Below, one piece after another: positions 12,428 to 23,800 of a DNA stretch of 64,000 bases. Numbering within the stretch: position 1 is the stretch's first letter; each line of letters opens with the position of its first letter. The position numbers were made by a program, and so were the translations under genes. The notes below the pieces were generated by a model. The model was not told where the DNA came from. It worked only from the letters and a program-made list of their open reading frames with translations, and did no database searches. The DNA comes from Calycina herbarum. Its lineage: Eukaryota; Ascomycota; Leotiomycetes; Helotiales; Pezizellaceae. The stretch is taken from assembly GCA_001414485.1 (NCBI GenBank), contig LLEY01000202.1:1-64000 (forward strand), read 5' to 3'.

Positions 12428-13983
12428 CTAGTTAGCAGAATCGTTAGACCTTCTCCTCTTACGACCACGTGGCTCAGCAACCGGTATTACGCGATTACCA
12501 TCATTAATACGCTTAAGCTGAATATAAAGCAGCTGAAACACATGTTTACCTCTCTTCTTAGCTCTCTTTTTCATATCTAACCTCCGCTCAAGCATTGACA
12601 TGTAAGCCTGAAGCGTGCCGGGTCGAATGGGCGTCAATTCATGGCGCATCAAGGAGTCGTAGATCAACTGCCCGATCATGTAAACCTTGTGTTGCCAAAA
12701 TTCAACTGTTTTGAAATTGCGCCTTCCGTTGGCAAAAGAATTGACATGCGCGAAAAGGTGTTTTTCTGCATTTTCGACGATCAATCGGGCGGTGTCGACA
12801 ATAGCGTTTCCTCCTTCGTAGGTTTCGTCGGCGAAATTCTGGGAAGGTTTGCAATTAGTTTTAGATTCTGAAGAGATAATGGGTATAACTGGAAGCGAGG
12901 GGAAAACCCAAAAGACTCGTTACTTACAGCCTTGATGATATTATCAAGATAAACCTCTGCATTGGCTTTGTCGAATCCTAATCCTTGGTGCATTGTTTCT
13001 CGGGGACGACTGTATCTAGCTTCGACGAGTTTCACCCTGCTGGGAAATCCGAGTGCAATGTGATCTGGAAGGTTTTCCACGGGTTCAGGAAAGCTCACGG
13101 GAAGGCTCTGAGGAAAATGTTCAGGAAAGCTCTTAGAATCATCACTACTGATCTCGATAGAAGCCTTAGTAGATGTCTTCTCGCTAGAACCTTCTTCATT
13201 TATGGTGTTCGTAACAATTGTATCGAGGAATTCTTTCTCGGCGAAATTTTGCTGAATGTTGTTTTGTACGGAAGCATCGGTAGGATCCTGTTCCATTGGC
13301 TCTTCTTGGGTGGTACAGTATGCAAAAGTGTCGATAGATGTTTTCTCGCCAAAGCCTTCTTCGTGTATAGTGTTCTTTACAGCAGCTTCGATGAGTTCTT
13401 TCTCGGCGGGATTATCTTGCATGGTATTTTGTACGGAAGTATCAGGGGAATCCACTCTGCTAAGTTCTTCTTGGGCGATGTTTTGAGCAACAGTATCCAT
13501 GGGCGCATTCACGCTAGAATCTTCCGGTGTTGTGTTTTCCACAATAATCTCGATGGACACCTTCTGGCTAGAACCTCCTTGTACAGAGTTTTGTTTTGCA
13601 GCATCAATGGATTCCAATTCCATGCTACTAAAATCTTTCTGTGTGGTTTCTTGTCCATAAACATCGGTGGGTGCCGTTTCGCTAGAATCCTCTCGTATAG
13701 CATTTTGTAAAACGGCATCGATAGAGTCCAATTCCGCCCTGCCAGAATTGTCCGATGTGGTGTCTCCAGCAGTCTCTGGAGGTTTATTCTCAATAGAATC
13801 TTCTCGAATGGTGGTTTCAACTGTAGCCTGGCTCAGTTCAGTTCTCTCGGAAAAGCCCTCTGCCATTTCGTTCAAAAAAGCATTGCAATATGACTTCACC
13901 ATTGCTTCAGTGTCTGGCAATGGAAGACTTTCTTCCGTGGTGTCTTGAACCTCTGAACGGAATTGGGACGGATCTTGTTCCAT
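12428..13983 (-). CDS. Unrecognised protein with ~12 degenerate 18-residue repeats
   Basis: 488 residues from exons 13983-12928 and 12838-12428; the 89-bp intron (GTAAGT...CCCAG) joins LDNIIKA to NFADETYEGG. I recognise no family. Residues about 50-272 are tandem degenerate repeats of roughly 18 residues. Their consensus is near [S/T][I/M]D[T/A]xVQNTIxEE(S/G)xEK, for example IDTFAYCTTQEEPMEQDP, TDASVQNNIQQNFAEKEF and LDTIVTNTINEEGSSEKT. A Pro/Phe-rich linker follows (FPEHFPQSLPVSFPEP). The C-terminal part (about 300-460) looks folded and helical, with aromatic residues (VEFWQHKVYMIGQLIYDSL). Two basic clusters, RRLDMKKRAKKRGK and GRKRRR, resemble nuclear localisation signals. The repeat array is very acidic. 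A nuclear scaffold or regulator is a guess only. Confidence 0.72.
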
Positions 13984-14749
13984 GGCCGAATGGAGGAGTA
14001 GAATAATCTGCTTCAGGGATTTATAGGAATGCTATGATGACTTTGAGATCAAGGTTGACAAGAAGAGAGGTGATGATAGAATGTAATGCTATTCACTGCA
14101 GCTGCTTGGCAGAAATTGGTTGCAAAAGCGTTTAGAAGAAGAGGGGCGTTGAAATCGACGACCAGCGTGCGTGATATCAACTGATGACCATCGAGGGACG
14201 AAATGATTGTGCAAATGTAGATTGTCGCGGTCGGGAAGTATTGTGCTCGTTGTGGGGTATGAAGTTGAAAGGTGACGATGGGAAGTATTTATAGTATTTG
14301 GAAGCGAGAGACGGTCTTGGCAAATGGTCTATGAATACTAGCTTATTTCATGGCAAGAACTTGGTACAGGGGACCAATAATAAAGAAAAGTTTATTTACT
14401 CAAATTCACTAAACCTGAAGAGCAATTCAGCCTAGCTACGTTTTTCTCGCGTTATGTTCAAACAGCACCCCTGGAGCTCGCAAAACTCTTGAGCATAGGG
14501 AATCCTACGAGAAGTGTTTAAGAATATATTGTGTTTTGAAGGTCCTTCGTATTTGAGAGCATTTCTAAACGTAAAAAGCATGCCAAACTGAAGGTTCTTG
14601 AAGAGCCAATACAAAATAAGCATCGACAACGCACAAGTAATACTCCGTATAATCAAGAAACAAGTCATGAAAGAGCAAAAGGTGAACAAATAATTTTCCT
14701 GCCAACAACGCCCAGGCTATGAATTACAAGTATATCTAACGGAATGGTA
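13984..14749. other. Intergenic, upstream of the repeat protein
   Basis: Contains the promoter and leader of the minus-strand repeat protein on its left and the 3' region of ERB1 on its right. An 86-codon minus-strand frame at 14432-14689 has no recognisable content and was not called. Confidence 0.5.
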
Positions 14750-17134
14750 TCACATCCATAATCTGCAGGTACCATCTGCTCCAGCACTAACACACCACGG
14801 CTCTCTTGGATGCCAATCTATATCCATCACACCCAAAGCACTCTTGACCTTGTGCCCCTTCAGTACTTTCACTGGCACAATAGTCGCGTTCTCCATCATA
14901 TCACTGACAACCTTGCCATGGAAAATCTGCAGACTACCATCGTCACTAGCATCTGCGAACAGAGGGAATCCTCCTTTGTGGTATTTCACCGCTCGGATAG
15001 CTTTGGAATGGAATCTCATGGTCTTGTAAGGTCTTGTTGAAAGGTCGAGATCATGCCATAATAAACGTCGATCATAAGATCCTACAATAAGATTGTCTCC
15101 CCCAGGATGGATATCAAACGAAGAAATCCAGCGAGCACCAGGTTGTATAATTTTGACAAGCTCCTGCTTTTGTAGATCGTAACTTCGAATTGTGCGTTGA
15201 GTGGCAACAAAGAACAGCGGCCTAGAAGGATGAAATTGTACAGTTTGTGGGATACCTGGCAAACGTCTGAATGGAATTTGTGTCAGATGCTTCGACAGGG
15301 TATGGATTGCGACAGCGCTTCTTTGGGCAGTTGGCGAGACAGTTGAGAAAAAGTCTCCGCGACGATGCCAACTGATCACTTTGACCGTTGTTCGCAAAGT
15401 AATTTTAATGAGAACTCCTTCATCTTCCAGACGGGTTCCAGGACGAGTCCATTTTGCAACGGGTTCTTTCCTGGCACCATTTGCAGTCAAAACTTGAACA
15501 GCATTGGTCGCGTGGCCAAAACCGTGGTCCAAAAGCTCTCGACTTGCGGCATCGGTCTCAGGATCGACGATTGGTGGTGCAAGAAGGTACACATCTTCCC
15601 CGGTTGCTGCTGAAATAATGACTGCATCCTTTCCAGGTCGCCACCTCACAGCATTGACAGCCTCGTCATCGCCAATCTTCGCACTCCAAATCTGTCTTCC
15701 AGTCAAAAGTTCCCAAACGCGTACGGTACCATCGTCACCTCCACTCGCAAGCCATACACCAGAAGGATCAATGGACAAGGAACGCACACGGCCTTCGTGG
15801 CCTCTGAATAGTGTCGAGCATACTGTTGGAAATGGCTTTAGTTCTTCTGGTCTAGGTAACTTTGGAAGTAATGATGCCGGGTCTATGTTGAGCCTGTTTT
15901 TCCTAACTCGTGGTGCCAAGTACAAATCTAATGATCTCTCAAATCTCTCGTTGATGAATTTATCATATGCTGGTACTTTTCGTAATGCATCGTGTGCTGT
16001 GGGTAAGTACTCCTTTTCTCGTTCTTCAGCGTCCGTCGATTCCCAAGCCTGCTTCTCTGCTTTGGTAGGTAGATACTCCGGTGGTGGGTTGTAGCTCATG
16101 TCGTATCCAGGTGGTGGCATTTTGGGGGCTGGGATATTCATGATGTGGTCCGGTCGTGCTACTTCGTCTTGCCAAATATCATAGTGTGTCTCTCCGTCCT
16201 CTTCTTCGCGCTCCTCGGGTGGTCTATAAGGCAAAATTCTACCTTCCCGTATAGCTCGAACAATTTTCATAACTCGTTTGGCCTCATGTTTGGAAGGGAG
16301 AAATCGTCGCTTAGGCTCGGGGGCAGAACTCAGAGGCATGATTTCTTCGATACCGGTAAAGTACTCCACAGTTGCCTGAAGGAATCTAGTCAGTATTTAT
16401 CTTGCGGGAAGTATGGAATTTTGACATACGGGATATGGATCATAGCCATCTTCTGGCAGCTCATTGGTTTGTATCCTTCGCAAAATCTCTAATTCATCTT
16501 GACTCAAATTGAGAGGTTTGCCAGTAGTTGGGTCGGTGAGGCCAGTCCATCCTTTAGGAATATCTATACTGTCTAGAAGTGCATCCAAAGCTTCTCCCTT
16601 TGCCGGCCGCATGATCCTCTTGCCATTGATATCGTACCCAATGTGGGGATATGAATCGTAGAATGACAGCGGGATATCACCGATGGTGTTTGTTGTAATT
16701 GGCGCATCAGAGTCGTCACTATCGTAGACAGGGTTGATTTCTTCATAGACATAACGCTCTCCTCCGTTTGCATCCGTTGTGATTGTATAATTTGGCTTGT
16801 CGTCGTCGTTCACTAGGGTCTGTGGCTCCCCAATGATTTTTTTGACGATAGCCTTCGTGCCATTGGACTTGCTATTTGAGCCCTCCGTGTCGCTGTCTCC
16901 GTCGTCAGTGGGAATCTCATCGCTATCGAGTGCCTCGAGTTCGTCTGGATCTTCCCCGTCGTCGTCACTATCCTCCTCCTCCTCTTCCCCGCTGTCGTCC
17001 TCGGAGTCTTCGCTTTGCGACAAGATGCCTTCCAACAACCCATCTCCAAATTCGGCCTCGGATTCTACATCGGACATCTCAGGGACATCGCGCGTCACCG
17101 CCTTTCGCTTTCGCTCCTGCGTTGTAGGCGTCAT
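14750..17134 (-). CDS. erb1: Erb1/BOP1, ribosome biogenesis WD-repeat protein
   Basis: Erb1 forms the PeBoW (Nop7-Erb1-Ytm1) complex in the nucleolus, needed for 27S pre-rRNA processing and 60S assembly. Exons 17134-16430 and 16375-14750 give 776 residues; the 54-bp intron (GTATGT...TTCAG) joins DGYDPYP to [17 protein letters not shown]. Order of regions: a basic then strongly acidic N-terminus (residues 1-90), the BOP1 N-terminal domain (from [16 protein letters not shown] through the [16 protein letters not shown] block and [12 protein letters not shown]), then a WD40 propeller from about 400. The propeller starts [33 protein letters not shown] in pattern and ends [12 protein letters not shown] at the very C-terminus, as in Erb1 orthologues. 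Length and layout match the family. Divergent from the Zn2Cys6 gene across 353 bp. Confidence 0.95.
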
Positions 17135-17487
17135 GTTGAGGATTGAAGTTTGGTAAATTGTTAGACCTAATCGACCTTGAGTTGAGGCTTGGAAGAAAAA
17201 AAATGTTATCGCAAGCTTGAGCTTATCGCGCCGGAACCCGGAATAACGTCCTGCCGTAAGGTTTTAGTGGACGAGGGCGGATGGCGGGGGTTGCTGGTGG
17301 GCGGTTGGGCTGGGCTGACGGGAAAACCCCACAGGCACCAGAGACGAGACGAATGCTCAAATCAAAAGCCCCCCCTCGGCCTCACTCCTTAATTATTCGA
17401 CTAACACCACGAATGTCAGTATTCACCAAATTCCTGACCTCACTAAACCTAGATCCAGTGGCCTGCGGTTACACTATTCCCGTCGCC
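17135..17487. promoter_or_regulatory. Divergent promoter region, erb1 / Zn2Cys6 gene
   Basis: The 353-bp gap between the erb1 start (minus) and the chosen start of the transcription factor (plus). The plus frame stays open back to 17281, with further in-frame ATGs at 17281 and 17413, so the factor could begin upstream. That N-terminal text is GC-rich and unlike protein. No specific operator was recognised. Confidence 0.45.
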
Positions 17488-18798
17488 ATGCCATCCAACA
17501 CTCCCCCCAAGTCAACCACTGTCAAGCACCGTGCCTGCGACGAGTGCAGTAAGATCTTACATTTCTCCGCCATACTTTTCAAATCGTTAACTGTATCAGG
17601 AACGCGGAAACTGGCCTGCTCCAAGAATCCCGAGGGATGCGAACGATGTACACGAGAAGGTTTAACCTGCCACTATTCCGAGCAGAAACCAATGGGTCGC
17701 CCTCGAAAAAGGCAGTTCGTCGAGACTCTCCAGGACGAACAACCTATACCCGCTGGCGCCGACCTGACACTTCAATCTCTTGACATGGGACCTTTGCCCT
17801 TTGGCCTCACCGACTTCGGGCAAGACTACGACTACGACTACAATGATGGCGGGGTCGCTCAGCCGTATTATACAAACGAGGCAACGGCAACAAGTGTTCT
17901 CCCAGAGAGTTTGATGGCATCTGTGAACACGAACGGCGCAAATCAAAATTTGTGGCATTTTGGGGATCGCGACTTGGTTGGCGGTATCAACTTTGAAGAT
18001 GTTAACAACGACTCAACAAATCGTTCGGATTCCATTCTCGATGCGGTGCCATTATTAACGACTGCATCTAACGATTCTTCGGGCTCAGACAGCGGTACCT
18101 CACCCTCTCAGAATGAAACACCTAGATGTAGTTGCCTTGCGTCTATATATCTCGCCTTGGCCTCTCTACAGCAATTTCCATTGGACATCGTGCAAGCCTT
18201 GAATACGGTTCGCTCAGCAGCAAGGACAGCTTCGAGCACAGTTTGGTGTAAAATCTGCGGTTCAATACTCCTCGATCAAAGGGTACCCGCAATAGATAGT
18301 TATCAGAATACTATGCTGCTGGGGACCTTGATTCCTATCATAGCTCATGGTTATCATCGACTGATAAAAATGGTGGACGACGAGACCGATGTTGCCATCG
18401 CCAACGGTCAAACAAAACTCTTCCGATTTCGCGAGTACGGTGGTCTATGTAATATACAGGAGTCTATTGAGGGGTCAATGGTATGTCTCGAAAAGGAGAT
18501 GATGTTCAAAGATGTCGAGATGCCGCCAATGCAATGGCGGAATACTGTGAGGGCTTTGCTCCGAGTTGATATCTATGGGCATCAACAAGGCGAGTTTAAT
18601 CATAAAGGATTAAAAGACCTTGTTGTGGAAATTGAAAATCGCCAAAAGGCACGGCATACTTGGCTTGAGGGGTTCCATGATGAGGAAAGTCACCTAGGGA
18701 TGTTCGAGGGCGTAAAAGCTATCGGAGAGCAAACGCATGCATGTTTGCAAATCCTAGAGATGGCGAAGGTCTCAATCAACAACCTAGTGATTGCATAG
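17488..18798 (+). CDS. Zn2Cys6 transcription factor with AflR-like region
   Basis: Exons 17488-17548 and 17600-18798 give 419 residues. The 51-bp intron (GTAAGA...TCAG) is a multiple of three, so reading straight through it hides the correct zinc cluster. Spliced, residues 17-44 carry C-x2-C-x6-C-x6-C-x2-C-x6-C with RTRKLAC, the fungal binuclear zinc DNA-binding motif. The basic stretch GRPRKRQF follows. The middle is acidic and Ser/Asn-rich. From about residue 197 the block CSCLASIYLALASLQQFP...RTASSTVWCKICGS resembles the AflR-type regulatory domain (Cys pairs and LYLALxxLQxFP). That family often controls secondary metabolism, but no biosynthetic genes lie nearby, so the target is unknown. 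Start at MPSNTPPK by analogy with family members, which begin shortly before the zinc cluster. Confidence 0.87.
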   Translation: MPSNTPPKSTTVKHRACDECSKILHFSAILFKSLTVSGTRKLACSKNPEGCERCTREGLTCHYSEQKPMGRPRKRQFVETLQDEQPIPAGADLTLQSLDMGPLPFGLTDFGQDYDYDYNDGGVAQPYYTNEATATSVLPESLMASVNTNGANQNLWHFGDRDLVGGINFEDVNNDSTNRSDSILDAVPLLTTASNDSSGSDSGTSPSQNETPRCSCLASIYLALASLQQFPLDIVQALNTVRSAARTASSTVWCKICGSILLDQRVPAIDSYQNTMLLGTLIPIIAHGYHRLIKMVDDETDVAIANGQTKLFRFREYGGLCNIQESIEGSMVCLEKEMMFKDVEMPPMQWRNTVRALLRVDIYGHQQGEFNHKGLKDLVVEIENRQKARHTWLEGFHDEESHLGMFEGVKAIGEQTHACLQILEMAKVSINNLVIA

Positions 18799-19313
18799 GG
18801 AAAGTGAATCTTCGGAGGTCTAGAATATTCTTGGCAAATCCTATTCAAGTCACCATGCGAGACTTATCAGTACACAACAAACACCATGTGTCACTCAGTG
18901 CCCCGATCCAAACAGAGTATCTGTATTGAAAGGTTACCCCAACTTTGAATTATCGCTGACTCGATCACGAAAATCCATTCGGGATCAACAATCACCTCAA
19001 GTCAGGGGCAAGAACAAAGCGTGTGGCATATAACCATTTTGAGGGGTATAATGCTCAATCGCTTGAGCATCGACCATCGGACCAACGTCCGGGTTGGTCA
19101 GAGCGATGCTATTGGCGGGGTCGGCTCCAGACTTGATAGAGTCTTCCTCTATCAAAGGTCCCTATTCCGGAAGCCGGCACCTTTACGTTCCGGAGGGCGG
19201 TTGTGCAGGATCTGTTAGTTCTATGGGAATTTGTACAAGGCCCCGACAGTTCGGGGCGGGCGTGGCGCAACAAAAAGATTAGCTTTTACATGAGCCTATC
19301 GAGTAGAGTATTT

Positions 19314-19345
19314 CTGGTCAACTGTTCATCTGGTCAACTGTTCAT
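19314..19345. repeat. 16-bp tandem duplication
   Basis: The unit CTGGTCAACTGTTCAT occurs twice head to tail without mismatch. Likely a simple slippage duplication. Confidence 0.9.
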
Positions 19346-19764
19346 CTAGTTCAAAATGTCATTCATTTATTTTGTATGTAACGAATCACATGTTCTTGCT
19401 CCCCTTTTCAAAATTTCCAGGTAGAAAATTTTCTTTTTGATTACTTACGGTCAGGAAATCAATATGATCTATCAACTTCGGTGTTCTTGCCATGCACTTT
19501 TACTTTGTATCGATTGTATGTTCTGAGATGATATCGGGAGGTTGAGTGGTGGAATTTTGCTAGTGCTGAGCTAACTCATTTCTTGGGGAAATATGAGGTG
19601 GATGCAGGAGTCTAGAACCTAAGATGGTGTCCGTTTTTGCATCCATGACTCTGGGGCAATCGTATATTATACGAGAAGGTTTAGGAGCATCTGAAGTTTT
19701 TGCTTTCCCTAGTCTCGCTTAAATAGGGTTTATGGATCTGGTGGTAATGTTTGCTAGCAGACTA

Positions 19765-19912
19765 CAGTAAAACCTCGTAACAAGGATATAGACGGTTCCA
19801 AATTTTTAAGGATATATGTGAAGATAGCCTTATGCCAAGGTCGATTTGGGTGTGGGGAAAATTTTACTGAGGTTATCCTTAAATCGAGTATCTTTGTAAC
19901 GAGGTTTTACTG
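19765..19912. mobile_element. 148-bp MITE, TA-flanked, pogo/Tc1-mariner-like ends
   Basis: The two ends are inverted repeats of 21 bp with two mismatches: the left starts CAGTAAAACCTCGTAACAAG, and the right in reverse starts CAGTAAAACCTCGTTACAAA. Both sides are flanked by TA, the target duplication expected for Tc1/mariner/pogo elements. The interior has no coding capacity, so it is a non-autonomous element mobilised in trans. The CAGTA(A/G)AACCTC end resembles fungal pogo/Fot1-type termini; that assignment is inference. Confidence 0.85.
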
Positions 19913-20387
19913 TATGTCGATAGATTGAAGTCTGCGTGTGTACTTTTCTTTGTGAAAGTCAATATTTGTTCCCGATTTGATAATTTATTTACTTGTTAAA
20001 AAGAATAGAGAAGTTCCCTTCATCTCAAGCTGAGCCCTTTGAATACGATAGTGTGCAGTGTCTTCTTGGCTAAGTTGGGGGCGCGAAGCACTCATCGCAA
20101 GCACTAGTATTTGCGTCTGACTCCTAGGCTCTAAGAAAATTTATCGTATAACGGGATAGGTTCCTCGAGAGATAATCTTTAATCTAACGTTAAGTTCCTA
20201 TGTGGTGTTCTGAGCGCCTGATTTGGAGAGTAAATTTCTTCTCCAGCTTCGTTCATCACACAGATTCTACATTTACTAGCAAACTGTATTACATTGGAAC
20301 TTCTAGTTCAATGAACCTCACTGTTTCAGATGGGTTGCGATAACGAATTTAAAGATTTTCCGCCCGTCAGATGTCGGTTTAAAGAAA

Positions 20388-20432
20388 AGCCTCCAGCTAT
20401 TCCTAGCTAACCTAGGAATAGCTAGTGAGGCT
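20388..20432. repeat. Strong hairpin / short palindrome
   Basis: The arm AGCTATTCCTAG is followed by a short CTAAC loop and its reverse complement CTAGGAATAGCT. The complementarity extends outward through GCCTC / GAGGC and weaker matches to TTTAAAG / CTAAACCTTT. It may be a tiny inverted-repeat element relic; there is no adjacent gene to terminate. Confidence 0.75.
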
Positions 20433-20841
20433 AAACCTTTTTATCAACATCTCTAGCTACGAATGTGAGCTATTCTAAGATATTTACATGATGGATCTAA
20501 TTGTGGCAAAAGAGTTAGAATAACAAATGTCTATTATGCTACATCGTTTGCTTAATCGATTCAATTGTGCCATGCTCTAGTGACACCCTTTTCCGGAACT
20601 TCCACTTAGCCGAAGCTTCAAACGGCAACTTCAGCATGTAGGTTTCTTCTATTCCTGTGTTCTAGATTGTATTGCAGATATATAAAAGGGGTTGCATGGT
20701 GGGACCAGAATTTCTAGCTTTCTCAATTCTCAATTACGATTATCTTGGACTTTTTAGACATTAAATAAAGCTCGGCGGGTGTGCAGAGACTAAAGTGCAT
20801 CTTACTAGTTCGCCGCTGTGATACCTTGCAATTTGCGAGTC

Positions 20842-23800
20842 TCAGTCAACGACATACTCGTCTTCAGAGGAAGACTGTCGATCATCATATTGGCTCTCCC
20901 CCATTCTCGACCCAAGACGTGGTATATTTCTCAGTCGCTCGACCAGAGATGGATCATCCTTTACCAGTTCAGATTCGTATGAAAGTTTCAGTTCCTCGTC
21001 CCCGCATACATTTATACAACCCCCAGCATCAGCAAGAAGTACGATTCGTTTCAACGCATCCTTCTGCGTTTCTTTGGTCGAAGCGCAAAAATTGGTGTAA
21101 AATATCTGTACAATAGCGCTTGCGCACTCCTCCTCAAGAAATTGGAAATACAGGATATTGACATCAAGGGGCGTTCGTTGGAGACAGTCGAGGCCATTGA
21201 CATCTGCGTGCCTTTTTAAAAGCTTCTTGCAAAGTCTATAATTAGCGGCATGTAATGGCTTGCACCTCGACGGTCGAGGTGGTGCCTTGAGAGGATTGTC
21301 TCTCATATGCCGAGGTATCTCATGGCAAAAAACATCCACGTTGGGATCTTGGTCATTGATCAGAAATACTCGCGCCAATTCCAGATGTTGTTCAAGAAGA
21401 CCCTTCCCTTTGAAGCTTTGCCAAAATAAAGCCTGAAACGCCGTGAGTGGACCGCTGCTGTGTAAGATTCCAGAATGGAGCGTGCTTTTACTTGCGCCAA
21501 AATCGAATAGAAGTTGCGCCATTTACCCTTTTTCTTCATACAACTTGAAATGTGTATGCTCAACAAGACAATGGAGAAGAGGCCGTCATTGATTCAAATC
21601 ATTTTTCTCCCGGGTTGGTAGAACCTAGCCCAAGTACAACTGCAGTTTTGCCGCCACGGCAAAAGTCAAACGCGAATTTATATGTGGTAGGCTGTTCGTA
21701 TTGATGATGTAGCCTTGAAACATTTTGAGAAAACTTTCGTCTAGAACCTCATCAATAAAGCCGCGTTGACTACAGCCCGTGGATATTTCTGCTAAGTACG
21801 CGTACTCGACAAGACTACGCTGAGAAGGAAGTGCATATTTCTCCCAATCGGACCTTTGTGAAGAAGCGACAGCGGTTGTGAACCAAAATTTCGTTAGGAA
21901 AGAAAATCCGTTCTCTCTCATAGCTTTGGGATCATGTCCAATAATAGCCTCGCTTGACCCAGGTCTGCTGAAGAAGGATTTGGCGGTTTGGTGCATGAAT
22001 TGAACTGTTTGGTCCGGTAGCACTTCAAGCAAACCACCGCATCTACTCTGAATACGCCTTCTTGTTGATAGTAGAAACTCTTCTGAATGAGTGTCTGAAC
22101 CCAGTCGCTCTGCTACCATTGAAGGGGTTCTACAGGACGAACACAAGACTGCGAGGCCAAAGTCACGCAGTACTAAAGCTTCTCTGCTCCGTAGCAGAAT
22201 CTCGATCATCACATAGCTTTCAAACAAGTACCTGGGTTCAATTCGGTCTATCAGACGCTGGTAAGATGCATCGAGGTCGTCCGGGAAGGAAGAAAGCACA
22301 TGCACCAGTTCATGTGGCATTGTCCCATCTGTACATGCCTTCAGAAGCTCATCCAAAACAATCCTGACCCAAACAAAAACCCCCTCTGCTCTGCGGCAGA
22401 TTTGTGCTCTCAAAGCATGGATGATGGGTTCTTCACTCAGCACCACTTGTTCATTGAGTCGTCTCAACTGTATATTGCTCCACAGTCTACTTGAAACATA
22501 TTTTTGAATGTCGTCTCGAGTGTGCTCGTGAATTTTAAATCCCGGGGCGTCTTGAAAGTAGTCGTTGATGATGTTCATAGGTCGACTGGAACAGCAGACC
22601 TTGATCTTGGTAGTAGGAACCCCATGGGCCCCGTCACGAACTTTGACCAGATACTTGACAAATCTAGCAACAGTTTCTGCCTCGCCATCAAACTCGTCCA
22701 TCGCGTCAAGAAATACTAAACAGAATACTGGAGTCTCTTGCTGGTTCAAAATGAGATCCAGAGCGTCCTTGAGGTCCTGTAATGACCATGCAATTCGTTC
22801 CTCCTTCGGACGGCGCGAATATGATAGAAAAACCAGTTCTCCGAGCTTCGAATTTCCACTTAATAACTGATACAGCAATCGGTGTAGCAGGCCGTCTGGT
22901 TTCCCAGAATCTGGGAGTCAGTTTGGGTCTTTGAGAAAGTTCTGAGAGTTGTCAAACATGTCTAGAAAAAGTATTTCCCGCCTCCAAATGGACAACAAAA
23001 GCGACCGTAAATAGTTCTTCTTGTTCTGCCTTTCTAGGACAAACTGTCTATTGACCTCAAACAAGCCAAGTCTAAAAATTTAGAACAATCTAGGATAATA
23101 TCCTAGATGCGTTGGAACAACCAACCTCAATTGTCCCAGAGAGTTTGATAACAAGGGCTATTTACTGTGCTTTACCTCCCGAGACGACTAGAATAAGAAA
23201 AGAAAATGGCTCGAGAATAGACTTACCTAAAGACTTTTGCATAGAAGACCCACGGTCGTGAAAGAAAAAGTCAATAATAATGTGTGGCGGATTGGGCCAA
23301 TAGTCTCCAAGTTCTATAGGGTGGTACTTGAAGTGGAAGTCAAGAGTGCGCGGATCTCGTCTGGCGAACTTCAGGAGTGTTGATTTTCCCGATCCTGGTT
23401 TACCGTTGATCCAATAGATTCCAGGTTCTTCTTTTAGCCACGATACAAAACCCATTTCTTTATTCTCGTATATCCACTCGAATGTAGATTGACACCGTTC
23501 CTGGATCTCATCAAGTCGATAATCGGTTTCCACGACGTTGAGGCTCTCTAACATATCTACAAGACTTGTTAGTGGACTCTTATTTTACCGAGGTTTTTGG
23601 TATATAGACCGTTAACTTTAGGATCATCCCCTATCGCCCTGGATAGCTTCCGGTGAGTTTTGGAACTCGTGGCATTTTCTAAGTGTGCTTTCATACGTCG
23701 AGTATCATTGGCAATCTCGTACAAGTAGTCAATGATTACACGACAATCAGGATCGTCAGCTCCAAATTTGACTAAATTGGAATGATCCTCGTCTATTGGC

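Larger units (their letters stand above)
18799..20841. other. Two-kb non-coding accessory stretch
   Basis: No gene recognised. It contains a 16-bp tandem duplication (19314-19345), a TA-flanked MITE (19765-19912) and a strong hairpin (20388-20432), each listed separately. The rest is AT-rich with no open frame of note. Confidence 0.6.

Noticed and set aside
12985..13710. 241-codon plus-strand frame antisense to the repeat protein
   Set aside because: Cys/Phe/Leu-rich text produced by reading the 18-residue repeat array backwards; the minus frame splices correctly and has better composition.
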